The notes: a model not told the origin generated them from the letters alone. 64,000 nt of DNA from Isoperla grammatica (GCA_945910005.1 OX246746.1:40712715-40776714); one strand, 5' to 3'; shown: positions 1-13,096, counted from the stretch's first letter. Numbers and translations: made by a program.

Positions 1-632
1 CTACATGGCTGCATGGCTACATGGCTGCATGGCTGCATGGGTGTATGGCTACATGGCTGCATGGCTGTATGGCTGCATGGCTACATGGCTGCATGGCTAC
101 ATGGCTGAATGGCTGCATGGCTACATGGCTACATGGCTGCATGGCTGAATGGCTGCATGGCTACATGGCTGCATGGCTACATGGCTGCATGGCTGCATGG
201 GTGTATGGCTGCATGGCTGCATGGCTACATGGCTGCATGGCTGCATGGCTGCATGGCTGCATGGCTGTATGGCTGCATGGGTGCATGGCTGCATGGCTGC
301 ATGGCTACATGGCTGAATGGCTGCATGGCTACATGGCTGCATGGCTACATGGCTGCATGGCTACATGGCTGCATGGGTGCATGGGTGCATGGCTACATGG
401 GTGTATGGCTGTATGGCTGCATGGGTGCATGGCTGTATGGCTGCATGGCTACATGGCTGCATGGGTGTATGGCTACATGGCTGCATGGCTGAATGGCTGC
501 ATGGCTACATGGCTGCATGGCTACATGGCTGCATGGCTGCATGGCTGCATGGCTGCATGGCTGCATGGCTGCATGGCTGCATGGCTGCATGGCTGCATGG
601 CTGCATGGCTGCATGGCTGCATGGGTGCATGC
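1..632. repeat. 8-bp minisatellite (CATGGCTG/CATGGCTA), cut by window edge
   Basis: About 79 units of an octamer, mainly CATGGCTG alternating with CATGGCTA, with CATGGGTG, TATGGCTG and AATGGCTG variants. The last dozen units before 632 are nearly pure CATGGCTG. The array continues off the left edge. Long open frames in it are artefacts of the repeat. Confidence 0.97.
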
Positions 633-823
633 ATCTCTTGAGTGGTCGGACTTGGAGCAGTGATTTGTGTCGCTCTGCTGTCAGCTGCTTCGAACATCAG
701 GAAATGGTCGCTAACTTGTGTTTACGTACTAATTCCAGAATCGCGAAATTTCGCATTTTCAGTTTAACTCATTGACAAGTTTGACAATTAATTAAAGTAA
801 TGTAGCGTATTAAATGGTTACAT

Positions 824-2048
824 CCCCAATGCCAACGACTTTAATGCGAAAACCTTTTTTTAGCATTTAATGCTAAAATTTATACCTGAGCACCAACTCC
901 ATGTTACACTACCATATTGTACCTACGTGATCCGGGAGTATAACTCCACTAAGCTAGTTCCTGTTTTCACACAAGCTGCAACATCTCAGTGGAGACTTCG
1001 TATTTTCTATCCTGTTTTTGGTACACAAAACACCGGGAATGCTACTCAAAGGCGCGTTGAAGGATGTACGTGTTTGGTCAACTAAATCTGAGACCCAATT
1101 ATAATGCAATTTCTTCAGTTTAGTCCCGTAATTCGTAAAATAAAATTACATAAAGAAATTAGTATCTGATCCTATTGCAGAAGAACCAACATTACAAGCA
1201 TTAAAAACTACTTGTCAAACTCCACCAATTCATATTGGCCAACATATTTGTTATATTTATCATTCAGTTTGTAGGGCTTACCAAACCACAGCACGCTGCT
1301 AACTCAGATTTTCGATTCCCAGGTGTATTCTTGAGATATGATGGTGTTAAACAATAATGTTTCAACCCACAAATTTGAATTCCACCCATGATGCGCCTCG
1401 TATTTCTACATTAGTAGCGATCACCTCTTCCCACCGGAGCTTTGGTGTTCCAGGGTGTCTCTGTTATCATCTGATATCATACACCTGTAGTCATTTTGAG
1501 TGATATATATATATATAAATATCACTCAAAATTATCACATAATAAAGATATTCAGAAATTTTTCAGAGGTAAAATGTAGACGTCAGAAAGCGGAGAAAGA
1601 AATCGAAACGTACAAACATTGCGGATGTTGTTATCATGTGTAGTGTAGTGGTTGTTTTCGCTCCGCTCGCTTCGATAAACATTGAAGTGTATACTACACA
1701 CGTAAATGGTTGGGTCCAAACAATTCAATTCCATAAAATTTAATTTATTTGTGTTGCTTTTATGGTCGGATTGGGGGTTTTACCCCTCCCCCCTTGATTA
1801 CAAACAACAGCAAACCTTCAAAAACTAATCCCCAGTTGAGTTTTATCCTCGCGTCGTGCCTGCTTGGGTGAAACAGGAGCTAAATAGATGATATGATGGT
1901 GAATGAGCCCCGCCCCTTAGTGATGGTTGCTCCGTGCACGCAATCTAGTGTAACATGGACTTTTGGCCAGGTATAAATTTTGGCATTAAATGCTTTGGCA
2001 TTAAAAGCTAAAAAAAGGTTTTGGCACTAAAGTCTTTGGCATTCGGGG
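824..2048. mobile_element. Non-autonomous TIR DNA element, about 1.2 kb
   Basis: The left arm 824-888 (CCCCAATGCCAACGACTTTA, then AAAACCTTTTTTTAGC, ending near TATACCTG) matches the reverse complement of 1968-2048 (CCCCGAATGCCAAAGACTTT ... AAAACCTTTTTTTAGC ... TATACCTG). Similarity continues weakly outward (GTATTAAAT on the left, GTATTTAATAC on the right in reverse), so the real ends may lie near 806 and 2064. No transposase frame was seen. The interior contains a small (TA)n hairpin at about 1500-1530. Superfamily not assigned. Confidence 0.7.
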
Positions 2049-2064
2049 AAGCAACCGTATTAAA

Positions 2065-3576
2065 TACAAACAAATACATAACACAAGTGGATTTGCGGAA
2101 TTGGAAAAGGGTTTTAGTTTTTTTATTCACGCATTCTTTTCATTTAAAAGATAATAGATTTAATTTCATTTATTACCAAAATAATAATAGATCATATTCA
2201 TTTTATTTTTTTTACCTCAATCGGTATATATTATATATTTATATAACGTAGCCTACCAACATTTTAACATCTACTTAATCACTACATCAGCTCCGTGTTG
2301 AAAGTGTTGAAAACTTTACATTCATCTGTTGGAAATCATTACGTTTACTTTGTAACAGAACATAACTCGAGTAAATGTACATGCTATGATATTGTGCCGG
2401 ACAGTGTTCCGTCGTTCATGTTACAGAGAATATCTACAGAGAAAAAATAGGAGTAATTTTAATGTTGACATAAAAAAAGTTTTGCCTATTTTATAATATA
2501 TAAATATAAAGTTCAACTGTCTTTATGTTTCCTCCATGCTATATCTTGTGTACATGGTGCGCATTCCATACCAGCACAAAGTTTTCTTCTCCCCAGCTGG
2601 CATTAAGATTAGACATGTAATTTTAATATTAAAAACTCCGATTTGGATTCAAATGTCTTTCCTTCAAAGTTCGTAAAACATAAAGTCATCGACGACAAAT
2701 CACCCTTTTGTGGAACCCTATAGATACAAATAATAAATTACATTTACCTATTAACGAACAATGGCTACATAGCTGTATAATAATTGTCAAGGCATGTTCC
2801 TTCAGTTTCGAAATACAGACATGTGGCCAAAAATACATAAATAATTTCGCCTACAGTGAATTTGTTGATAGACTTATAAGCCTGTAGTGTGGGGAGCGTT
2901 CACCCTCCGAGGTCGCCATTAATCTCTATCAGCTGATGACTCAGAGGAAGCCGGCACGCATGCGTGTTGCTTTCAATCAACAACAGTAGGCCTACTCATC
3001 AGTATAGAATGCATTCAGAGTATTTAGACAATTTTAGTACATTGGAAATCCATTTTATTCGACGTTATATTTAGAAAGTCGATTTTGCATGGAGCTAGAA
3101 ATAAAGGTTGATGGTTAGGATATAGACTACTTAGTTGTATTTATTTAGACGTAATTAGCCTAGACAGTAGTTGGAAACTGCTGTCTCCTTGTATGAGTGC
3201 ACGACGTACATAGAATGCAATGACATTAGATATGCCTCACTCAACGTTTGATTTTATAAACATTGTCGGCAGCAACACTTATACATGAATTGTTAGTATT
3301 CTCGGAAACTGTGAGCAAAGTTGCCATATATATCATAAATTTATTAGGGAGGCATTAGAAAAAAATAGGAAGACAATAACTATAAAAATTTTTATAGTAC
3401 TATGTAATTAGGTTTTAAATATAGCCGCTGTGTATGTATTAGATACAAATGTCTTCTTCGTACAGGGGTCCTACCAGTCAGTCACAATAACAATGATAAG
3501 AATTTGATTCACTTTATGAAGTTACAGACTACTCAATGTATGAATGTAAGCAGCAAGCATCTACTCACATTTACAC
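2065..3576. other. AT-rich intergenic sequence, nothing recognised
   Basis: No convincing coding frame, RNA gene or repeat array was seen. The motif GGCCTA recurs here and throughout the window. Confidence 0.5.
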
Positions 3577-3967
3577 CAGAGGTTCCCAAGCTATAGCCTG
3601 AGGACTCTTGGGGGTTTATGCATATACCACAGGGTGTCCGCGAAATTCGATACAAATTAATTTATTGAAAAATAAATTAGGTAGTAGTTAACTAATAATG
3701 ATTTACTTCAAGAAGTTCACTTCATCGGTATTCAGCCTTGTACAGCAATGAAAGCAATGAAAGTGAAAATCTGCAGTGAATGAGCAGTGAAAATCTAAGC
3801 AATAAAATGGTATTGGGGGGGGGGGGGGAGGGGGGGGGGGTGAAGATGCGTTATGGAAGTGTTACTGCAGGGAATTATTATTATTTTTTAATTTGCAGGT
3901 GTCCACTAAATTTGTTGGAAATAGTGCTACAGGGGGTCCAAAGTTTACAAAAATTTGGGAACCTCTG
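3577..3967. mobile_element. hAT-like MITE with a G-run inside
   Basis: The ends are CAGAGGTTCCCAA at 3577 and its exact inverse TTGGGAACCTCTG ending at 3967, a terminal inverted repeat of hAT type. Inner arms share weaker similarity (AAGCTATAGCC against AAGTTTACAA). A run of G broken by one A lies at about 3813-3840. No 8-bp target duplication is visible (ATTTACAC against ACTAAACG), so this is an old copy. Confidence 0.65.
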
Positions 3968-6129
3968 ACTAAACGTTTTTTAAGTAGGCTAGGTAGGCCT
4001 AAGAAAATAACAGGTAGGCATAAATGAAATATTATAATACATATCCACACCCTCTGCTCGTGATTCAACTGCATATAATATTTTCGTCTGGCTCCAGTTG
4101 ATGTGCGACCATCAGTTGCTGGGTCCGCGTTGCTGAACGCTTGAGTAGCGCTGTACTGTGTGAGGAGTAGTATTGTGTACCCTACCCTCTGGCCACACGA
4201 GTTGGCTGTTTTTTTTTTTTAGCCGTGTTCCATTACGCCTTATACAGCTTATTGATTCAAAACTACCTACAGGATTAGAAACACATTTTTTCACTCTACC
4301 TGGTTTTTACTTATTTTTATATTATTTGTAATATTAGGCCTATCCATGGACGGGGTGGGTGGTGCTGTAGATACTCCCTTATAAGTTCTTCAAGTCTAAC
4401 AAAATAATCGAATTAATCATTAGTTAGCATACTGTATAATGTTAATGTATATTGTATGCAAGTTTCGTGTCACGTAAGTTGAAAAAAACAAACAAAAACC
4501 TTTGTTCACACTTGTGGGTAGGCCTACTTCTGTGATATATGCTCGTTTATAAATTCCTGTTTTCATGTACTTCTTTATTTTATACATAATATTTTTTATT
4601 TCTATTGATTAATGTTCGTTTTAGATATTGTGGTTTGTCTTTGTTATTGGGTTATCTTATTTATTATTTTATTTTATTTTAGATGTGTTTTTCGTACTAT
4701 TTCATTGTAGAAAATAATTTTTTTCTTCTTTGTAAATCATTTTTATAATGGAATAAGATAAATATTAACTCAATCCATAAAAAATGAAGTTACACCGTTA
4801 TAAAAGGTTAGTAATATCCAGCGTATGAAAAAAAACAGGTCGATAGCTGATATTATGTGTATTTGGTTAGCCCTACATGTAAAGAATATGACAGAATTTT
4901 AAACGACTTAAACGAACTTTTCATAGTTATGTGGCATGAACATGACATATATGCTTCACATCTTACACTTGACCTAGTAGGCATATGAAATGTTTGTTTA
5001 TCTCTGAGCGACGTTTACTCTTACTTTGTAGCGTTATAAGTTACATTAAGTTTTGTGCGCCTGTGGAACGGGGAAAATTGAAGAGTGCAATTTGGCGGCA
5101 AAACAGGAGGCATGAAAAACTTTCGAGGTTGCACAATTTATAGAAAATTTAACAAATTAAATGTTTCTAATATAATGGTGTGGTTATACATCAAAACATA
5201 TATTCAATCCAAAATACCGATGTCAGTGTGGACGATGCATTATTTAACCCCTCGTTACGACCTACCGTACCTACAGTAAGCCTACGTATCAAAATAGAAA
5301 AAATAGTCCACCCATCACCTGTTTGGATTTTCTTTAATATATCAGATTAATTATTATTTATAAACAATATTTCATGCCCAGCTAAGTTTAAAACTGTTTA
5401 CCGTTTCATCACTAAAGTTGTTTGAATTTTGAAATGTAGAGTGAGTATAATTTGTTTACAATTTACAAATCTAGACTGCCAAAACCTTACTGCAAATCTA
5501 AGTAAAACGTATTGAAAGTTCATCATAGACCTATCGTATTTGTTGTATGGGCTATAATTATAAACTGTGTAGGCCTATGTGTAATGGTTTTTCGGAGTAG
5601 GCCCATTCGCATATAAGTTAAAAGTCGACTTAATATTATGGAAGTTATTATTGTGGGACTATATATGTAATTTATTTGGTAACTTATCAACTTGCAATAT
5701 AATATGTTAATCTATGAAAAAGCTCTATTGAATGAATGCTCTGGTATTAATGTTGACTGCAGGGTATAAGGTCGTATAATATGTTCCTATTTTCTACAAG
5801 AAGTTTCTCTAAGCTGTAGGGCCTATAATTCGTTTTGTAGCATATTTTGCAATGAAATGTGTAATGCATTTCCAGGTTGGGTTGAAATGATCTCCAAGGC
5901 CCTAATCAAAACTCACATGATAAATAGCAGGATTCAACAATAATCAGGTAGGTCTACTTAACGTTTTCTGCTTGTAAAATTTTTTATTTGGATTATAAAA
6001 CTAGGTTGGAAATAATAGGCCTATAATAGGCCTACCTATTAACTAACACATCGCAACTGATTGCTCAAATACTCTTGTTTGAACTAATACATTCCTGTGA
6101 AAAAAAAAAAAACGGCTTAAGACAACGTT
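3968..6129. other. AT-rich intergenic sequence, nothing recognised
   Basis: No supported gene. Short open frames here lack family features. Confidence 0.5.
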
Positions 6130-6247
6130 AAGCGGGGTGCACAATCGCCCGCGAAAGAGCTCCGGTAAAGGGTAAAGGGAAAATTAGCTATGATTTAACA
6201 CTGCCCGGTAACGCGACCGGGAACGGGAAGCTCCTTGCACCCCGCTT
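6130..6247. mobile_element. Short MITE-like foldback
   Basis: 118 bp bounded by AAGCGGGGTGCA (6130-6141) and its exact inverse TGCACCCCGCTT (6236-6247). It is more GC-rich than its surroundings. No coding capacity. Confidence 0.6.
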
Positions 6248-7121
6248 TATGCTTGCAGTAGAGTAGGCATATATAGGTATCTGTACCCGCACCTAACCTA
6301 ACTTACATACCTCCATGCGCTTTGGTGATTAATATCCAACATTTAAATCCACTTTCTTCCAAAGACTTCTTCTTGTATTCATTCTCGAGGATAAAGTAAA
6401 ATAAAGTGTTTTCATTGAAAACAAGGTAAAAGAAACAATTCAAAATAACAAACTTGACAGCTACAAAGATAGGCTTAGGGCTAACGTTCTTAAGATGTAA
6501 ACAGTGTAAATAACTACGAAACGTAAGTGATACAGACTGAACATTTGGTTTAGTCTGTTCGACATTTGTTTTTAATACGATATGGTTTAAGTTATAATGA
6601 AACAAGAAATGGTTGTTTACGGCACAAAATATCGTTAGAAAAGTAAACAAACTTCTGACGGCCACCATTTTTGAAACGAGTTATCGACCCACACGCGGCG
6701 CGCTCTCGCATACTTCAACATCACTGCACGCGTAATCATCACAACGACTCAAAACACAACTCAAAACAAACTATACTTGGTTTATTATATCCTGCCGACT
6801 ATGATCACTGATCATATGAACTATGCAACAATTCTTGTGTTACTTGCGAGCTGAAATAACGTTTTTCATGGACGGTGGCTTGTTGTGGGCTGGGCACTCG
6901 GCCATCTTGATTCTGCCAGCTGCTGCTGATGCGCTCCCTCCCTCCCCCCCCTCCTCTTCCCATCGGTTCTCCTACATCAGCCGGCCCAATGCTGTCACCC
7001 TTTGAACGAAACAACACCGCCTCAGGCACCCCAGTCATTCACTTCAACGAACGTCAAACATTTCAATCTAGGTATGTTACTAGATGCGATCCAGAATAAT
7101 TTAATTTCGGGTTCCGCCCCG
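6248..7121. other. Intergenic stretch with a small CpG-containing patch
   Basis: About 6660-6730 is richer in CpG (ACGGCC, CGCGGCGCGC). A minus-strand frame of 121 codons (6668-6303) starts in this patch but resembles no family. A pyrimidine-rich stretch lies at 6930-6960. No gene is called. Confidence 0.4.
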
Positions 7122-7778
7122 GTTCAGTATACCAGGGTTTTGTATACCAGGGTTTCCATAAACCAGGGTTCAGTATACCAGGGTTCAGTATACCAGGGTT
7201 CAATATACCAGGGTTCAGTATACCAGGGTTCAATATACCAGGGTTCAGTATACCAGGGTTCAGTATACCAGGGGTCAGTATACCAGGGTTCAGTATACCA
7301 GGGGTCAGTATACCAGGGTTCAGTATACCAGGGTTCACTATACCAGGGTTCAATATACCAGGGTTCACTATACCAGGGTTCAGTATACCAGGGTTCAATA
7401 TACCAGGGTTCAGTATACCAGGGTTAAATATACCAGGGTTCAGTATACCAGGGTTCAGTATACCAGGGTTCAGTATACCAGGGTTCAGTATACCAGGGTT
7501 AAATATACCAGGGTTCAGTATACCAGGGTTCAGTATACCAGGGTTCAGTATACCAGGGTTCAGTATACCAGGGTTCAGTATACCAGGGTTCAGTATACCA
7601 GGGTTCAATATACCAGAGTTCAGTATACCAGGGTTAAATATACCAGGGTTCACTATACCAGGGTTCAATATACCAGGGTTCACTATACCAGGGTTCACTA
7701 TACCAGGGTTCAGTATACCAGGGTTAAATATACCAGAGTTCAGTATACCAGGGCTCAGTATACCAGGGTTCAGTACAC
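7122..7778. repeat. 15-bp minisatellite CAGTATACCAGGGTT
   Basis: About 43 units of CAGTATACCAGGGTT with variants CAATATACC, CACTATACC and AAATATACC. Each unit usually contains the palindrome GTATAC. The unit length is a multiple of three, so both strands have spurious long frames. Confidence 0.97.
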
Positions 7779-8330
7779 AAGCACCGGCTCGATTTGATCA
7801 CATTTTTATGGGTATATTCAAAACAAATTTAAATAGCATTTATAAATATTTGTATTAGTTTTTTTTTTATAACAACAATGGACTGCATTAATAAAAATTG
7901 TTGCAATAGTGAAAACTCATATAAAAGTTCTGGGCTTTTGCTTGCTCCTGATTGTAATTTTAAGCAATTTGTCAAAAGAACTAAATGATGTTGATAATAT
8001 CTGGGCCTTATGTCTCATATTTTGGCATCGATGGATCGATGACCAATAAAATAAAATAAAAGTGTATTTTATTGTCCACCCACTCAGTTATAAATATGAA
8101 CTAATTTTCAATGGGGGACATTTTATCAATTATGATGTGCTTCGTTGTTATATAACGGCTCCCAAGTCACCGTTTACGTATATACCAATATCACATAGAC
8201 AGATTAAAGTCAATGCCCAAAGTTTAAAATCCTAGCCCGAACAGGTAAGCGAAAATGTCCATATGTCCAAGCCAGGATTCGTAAGTGGAAACGCGGAATC
8301 CGTGATTAACCGGCGACCGTTCACTTTAGA
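7779..8330. other. Unannotated AT-rich sequence
   Basis: Nothing recognised beyond short A/T homopolymers. Confidence 0.5.
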
Positions 8331-8520
8331 CTAAAGTGTATTGCAATGAATCTGTGGTCCTAGGATCCCGCCCACCTTCGGCTTCCCCTACTTCACTCCA
8401 TACCACGAATCGCCGGCGCGAACCAGCCGCGAGGGGTACCCCTCGCGGCTGGTATGGTGTGAAATAGGGGAAGGTGCGGGCGGGATCCTAGGACCACAGA
8501 TTCATTGCAATACACTATAG
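8331..8520. mobile_element. 190-bp palindromic (foldback) element
   Basis: The left arm beginning CTAAAGTGTATTGCAATGAA (8331) and continuing through GGTCCTAGGATCCCGCCC pairs with the right arm ending TTCATTGCAATACACTATAG (8520). The centre is a perfect 30-bp palindrome made of CCAGCCGCGAGGGGT and its inverse. It abuts, or is interrupted by, the next element at 8518. Confidence 0.8.
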
Positions 8521-9595
8521 TGATGACATCGGGTACCCGGAAACCGGTTCCGAACCGGTTCCCATTTTTCAAAACCGGTTTCTATTGAAATCTGTACCAT
8601 AGTGAACTACCGAAATGATAAATAGAGATACGGTATCAGGTGTGCACTAACACTAGACTTGCTGGTCGGCTGAAGCTGCTGACACGGGTGACACTAGCAG
8701 GGCCGTCTCTTCATATTTGGGGCCCCACGTGGAGGTGGGGTGGAACAGGTGGCGTCTCTTACGCCCAAAGCGGAACATTTTTGGGTCATGTATTTTGTTT
8801 GATGACCTAAAACACGTCAGGCGAAATCTTGCCCCCAAAACGGTATAACGGATAGCAATTGCTACAATGAAAACTATTTATAAGATGCGAGTTCGATCCC
8901 CTGTCCGTTGCTTTATAGCCCCGTTGCTACCTACCCCCCCCCCCCCCCCCCCTCCGACTAAATAGAAGAACTCTGTATACAATTTCTGTGTTTCTGTTGG
9001 TGCCATAAAATGTAGTTATACAAGTTAAATTTATATTATTTACTTGTTTACTTATATTATTACTTAGCTTGGCCAAAGATTTCACATGGAGGGCTTCGTT
9101 CGACTTGGCTTCAATTGGGGGCTCCGACACTCCGGGGCCCCGACGCATTTGCCTGGACACTAGTAATAGTCGGCATACACTCGGTAGTTGGCTTCAATTG
9201 GGGGCTCCGACACTCCGGGGGCCCGAGGCATTTGCCTGGACACTAGTAATAGTCGGCATACACTCGGTAGTTGGCTTCAATTGGGGGCTCCGACACTCCG
9301 GGGCCCCGACGCATTTGCCTGGACACTAGTAATAGTCGGCATACACTCGGTAGGCATGTAAACTAAATTGACTATATTGGATTTATTTCAGTTAATTACT
9401 TCAAAATATACCTCTGTTTCGAATATGAAGACAAAACAAGTATAGCGCTAGTCATTGCAAGTAATGTATTAGTTACATTTTTTATATTTTCTAAGTATGT
9501 GGAATTAATGAGTATAGGTTAAAAAAATTAATAGGTCTCAAAACCGGCTCCGAAGTTGAACCGGTTTGAGTTACTTGCACCCGATGTCAACACTA
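8518..9595. mobile_element. hAT-like TIR element with internal minisatellite
   Basis: The left end TAGTGATGACATCGGGTACC (8518) matches the inverse of the right end, TAGTGTTGACATCGGGTGCA (ending 9595). Inside both ends are CCGGTT-rich subterminal blocks (AAACCGGTTCCGAACCGGTT on the left), which is typical of some hAT elements. The interior holds a tRNA-like stretch with GAGTTCGATCCCC near 8888, a C-run at about 8933-8952 and three 83-bp repeats. No transposase frame. No 8-bp target duplication found. Confidence 0.6.
9104..9352. repeat. 83-bp tandem repeat, three copies
   Basis: TTGGCTTCAATTGGGGGCTC recurs with starts spaced exactly 83 bp apart, followed each time by CGACACTCCGGGG and ending AGTCGGCATACACTCGGTAG. 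The copies are almost identical. The array lies inside the hAT-like element. Confidence 0.95.
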
Positions 9596-11177
9596 CTTTA
9601 TACATAATTGTTTGCTTTTTTGAAAATTTGCATAACCAAAATAAGGCTAGGCCTAATTTTGGTTTTGAACAGTTACAAACATATTATTTTTAATTGAGGA
9701 CAATCAAACCGAACAATAATTATTGTCCAGATTCCCGAACCACTAAACATGTTATACATAACTGAAACAAAGGTGCTTTCCATTTGTAGCCGTCATAATA
9801 ACCACTGATGCTTTACTGCAGCAATAGCCGTAGTAGTACCTCATTGTGTACTATTTCTAAATATATTCCTACTAATATAACATAAATGTTCATATTAATA
9901 CTATTAATGATGATGATATTCAACATATTATGGGCTTATTAGTCTACTCTACAACCATCTGAATAATTTTCTGCTGTACTGTACATCTGTCTACTGTAGA
10001 GTTGGTTATTTAAAATTGTCAGCTTCAATAATTAATCCGTTCTTCTTGGATACTACACAAAGAAATCGGTCGATCCCTTTATGTATATTGTACAGTTATA
10101 TAAGACTTGTGAACTACTATTGCACTGAGGGACTGAGGCTTTCAAAACATGTTACATTATGGCTTTAAATTGTTTACATTTAATTAGGTGTTGGTTGTTC
10201 ATGTACAATAAAATGGTAAAATATATGCATTTTATTTTCATCTATAGCCGTTTTCCATATTTTCACAACAAAGCCTTGAAAACTGTTAACAGCTTTTATT
10301 TGCAAACCATTGGCTAACAATGCTTTTTAAGGCCGAAGCTAATTATAGAACAGGTATAGGACAAGATCAACTAGAGCAATAGCTGATCCTCCTATCTCAA
10401 ACTTTGTTCAATTCGATTTGTGAGTTAGTAGGCATGAGAAAACCCTTCATTAAACTAAAAACCACTTTGAGGAGTAACCACTTCACAAAAACCACGAATT
10501 GGTGAAAACCCCATCTCCTTTAGCTTGAATGTTCACCTCTCGTACGAAGACCAGTGGTGCGTTTGATGCGGGTGCCCACATGCTCACATCTTGACGTTGC
10601 CTCACTCTGAAGGGAAGTGTCAATGATCATAGGAACGATATCCGTGGTGCGTGGACTAGATTCACCCCCGTCCCCGTCCACTCCACCAATATGTCATTAG
10701 GCCAACAAAACAATTAGCTAACTAAAAAAGCTTGATTGATCTGACGGCGCCAAAACGTTTTCTCGGTAGTTAGGCTATGTGGTCTACACTTGCGGTGGTT
10801 GAGCATGCAATTACGGAATGAGCGGAACAAGGGGGGAGGGGGTTGATATGGGGTGTGGCTGAAATATGATTTATAGATCATTTAGTTGTATGGTTAAATG
10901 CATGATATTTAGGTCACTCAAGGAAAGGCTGTAAGCCATAGTCGATCACTATTCTCTTCTTCATCAACAAATTGATGCAGGATTCTTTGTGAGTCACTTC
11001 CCCCGAAGTTACCTGCATAGGTAATATAATACCGCATAGATCTACACCTTAGCAGGTGTCCTAAAACAAAAATAGGTTTTGCAAACCTTAATACATAATA
11101 TAATGACTTGTGCAGTGCCGCAGGGCTGTGACTGAGCCTTCAGTCAGAACCGCCAACAACACTGAGCCATATCTATT
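9596..11177. other. Unannotated sequence
   Basis: No gene or clear repeat seen. Confidence 0.45.
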
Positions 11178-11214
11178 ACAACGCTTATATTAACTTGCCT
11201 TGTTTGTCTGGACG

Positions 11215-12285
11215 AAATCTTTGAATCGATATTCCACCTACTTCTAGATGTCCGACCAAGCTGAAATCTTTTACACAGACGTATTCCTGATGACAATGCA
11301 TGAATCAACTGTCATATTTACAAAATTGTCAATTAATTCATCATAATTAATTAATTAATGTTTTACATGGAAATCGATGAATCTTTGAATCGATATTTCA
11401 CCTACATCTAAATGTCCGATCAAGCTGAAATTGTTTACACAGACGTATTTCTAATGACAATACATGAATCAACTGTCATATTTACTAAATTGTCAATTTA
11501 TTCATCATAATTAATTAATTAATGTTTTATATGGGAATCGATGTTTAACCCACTTTCCAACGTCAAATCGAGTTGAAAGTTTTCACACAGACGTATTCTT
11601 AATGACAATACACGAATCAATTGTCATATTAACTAAATAATCAATCAATAAATTCATCATAATTAATTAATTGATGTTTTATATGGGAATCGATGTTTAA
11701 CCCACTTCCCAACGTCAAATCGAGTTGAAGGTTTTCACACAGACGTGTTCTTAATGACAATACACGAATCAATTGTCATAATTACTAAATAATCAATTAA
11801 TTCATCATAATTTATTAATTGATGTTTTATATGGAAATCGATATTTCACCCACTTTCCAAAGTTGAATTGAGCTGAAAGTTTTCACACAGACGTATTCTT
11901 AATGACAATACATGTATTAATTGTCATATTTACTAAATTAGTCAATTAATTCATCATAATTAATTAATGTTTTATATGGGAATCGATGTTTCACCCACTT
12001 CCCAGCGTCGAATCGAGTTGAAAGTTTTCACACAGACGTATTCTTAATGACAATACATGAATCAATTGTCATATTAACTAAATATTCAATTAAGCCATCA
12101 TAATTAATTAATTGATGTTTTATGTGGGGATCGCTAAAACACTCACTTTCGAACGTCGAATTGAGCTGAAAGTTTGCACACAGACGTATTCTTAATGACA
12201 ATACATGAATCAATTGTCATATTTACTAAATAATCAATTAAACCATCATAATTAATTAATCGATATTCGATATATATTCGATTGC
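11215..12285 (+). repeat. ~148-bp satellite, about seven units
   Basis: CACAGACGTATTC or a one-base variant recurs at about 11274, 11438, 11586, 11738, 11886, 12031 and 12179, with mostly 145-152-bp spacing and one 164-bp step. Each unit has AATCGATGTTT or AATCGATATTTC, then GTCGAATTGAGCTGAAAG or similar, and an (AATT)-rich block. The period is near nucleosome length. Confidence 0.9.
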
Positions 12286-12310
12286 AAGATTCTTTAAGAC
12301 TAAAAAGTAT

Positions 12311-12617
12311 AAAATAATATTACATGAAAAAAATATATTTTTTTAAAAAGAACGCTTATATTTAAATGCACTAAAAAGTAAAAAATAAATTTTCGCCCAA
12401 CAAATTTTTGCCTCACTCGGAAAATAAAAGCGTTGGGCGCTTTCCCTGCATAAACAGCAGAATACTGCAATCTATGTCAATACCGAAAGCGCCCAACGCT
12501 TTTATTTTCCGAGTGAGGCAAAAATTTGTTGGGCGAAAATTTATTTTTTACTTTTTAGTGCATTTAAATATAAGCGTTTATTTTAAAAAAATATATTTTT
12601 TTCATGTAATATTATTT
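12311..12617. repeat. Long palindrome with ~133-bp arms
   Basis: Arms 12311-12443 and 12486-12617 are near-perfect inverse copies, from AAAATAATATTACATG through TTTTCGCCCAACAAATTTTT to GCGTTGGGCGCTTT. The loop is about 42 nt (CCCTGCATAAACAGCAG...). It would fold into a very long hairpin. Confidence 0.93.
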
Positions 12618-13096
12618 TTCTCTATCAGTTCAATATTATTGTTATTACTGTATTACCCAGATTATGTATTAGACTAGACTAGTTTTAATAATTTTTCAGC
12701 TTTGGGTCCCCTCGTGTTAAAAGCTGCCAACAAAGTGATCCTAATAGATTTTTAAACGCTGAATCCGAATAACATTGTTGGCAATCGCCATTTTCACTTT
12801 TATACCCTTAAATCGTATTAAGGGTTGGTTTTTGCCGTCCAGAAGAAAAAAAATTACAGAAACCAATATTTTAACAATAAAACCCAAATCAAATTATTTA
12901 TATACTCAACGAAAATTAACTAATGCAATTGATGATTTAAAAAAATGGATAAAGTTAATATCGGGGTGTAAAACGAGGATGCATCAAGAAAAAAAAGTGC
13001 ATATTATTTATGCAACTACTAGACTTTGAGCCAGAGGGTAAAAATGGCTCATGAATAAACGTGCCGTACACCGTTGGATTACCTATACTCGCAAGA

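Larger units (their letters stand above)
11178..12617 (+). mobile_element. Satellite-palindrome composite element, copy 1
   Basis: Starts ACAACGCTTATATTAACTTG, followed by TGTTTGTCTGGACG, then about seven ~148-bp satellite units, a junction GATTGCAAGATTCTTTAAGA, and a 307-bp palindrome. The same order occurs at 52487-53625 and, inverted, at 39786-42385, so it behaves as a dispersed unit. The start motif ACGCTTATATT also recurs inside the palindrome arms, as expected if both ends derive from one sequence. No coding capacity. Confidence 0.75.

Noticed and set aside
6303..6668. Minus-strand frame of 121 codons beginning in a CpG-rich patch
   Set aside because: Hydrophobic, low-complexity AT-driven composition and no family resemblance; the CpG patch alone is not enough for a gene.
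6836..6903. Minus-strand ATGGCCGAG start with about 21 codons
   Set aside because: Good-looking start context but too short, with no recognisable continuation or convincing donor.
9069..9329. Plus-strand frame of 86 codons
   Set aside because: Generated by the three 83-bp repeats inside the hAT-like element.
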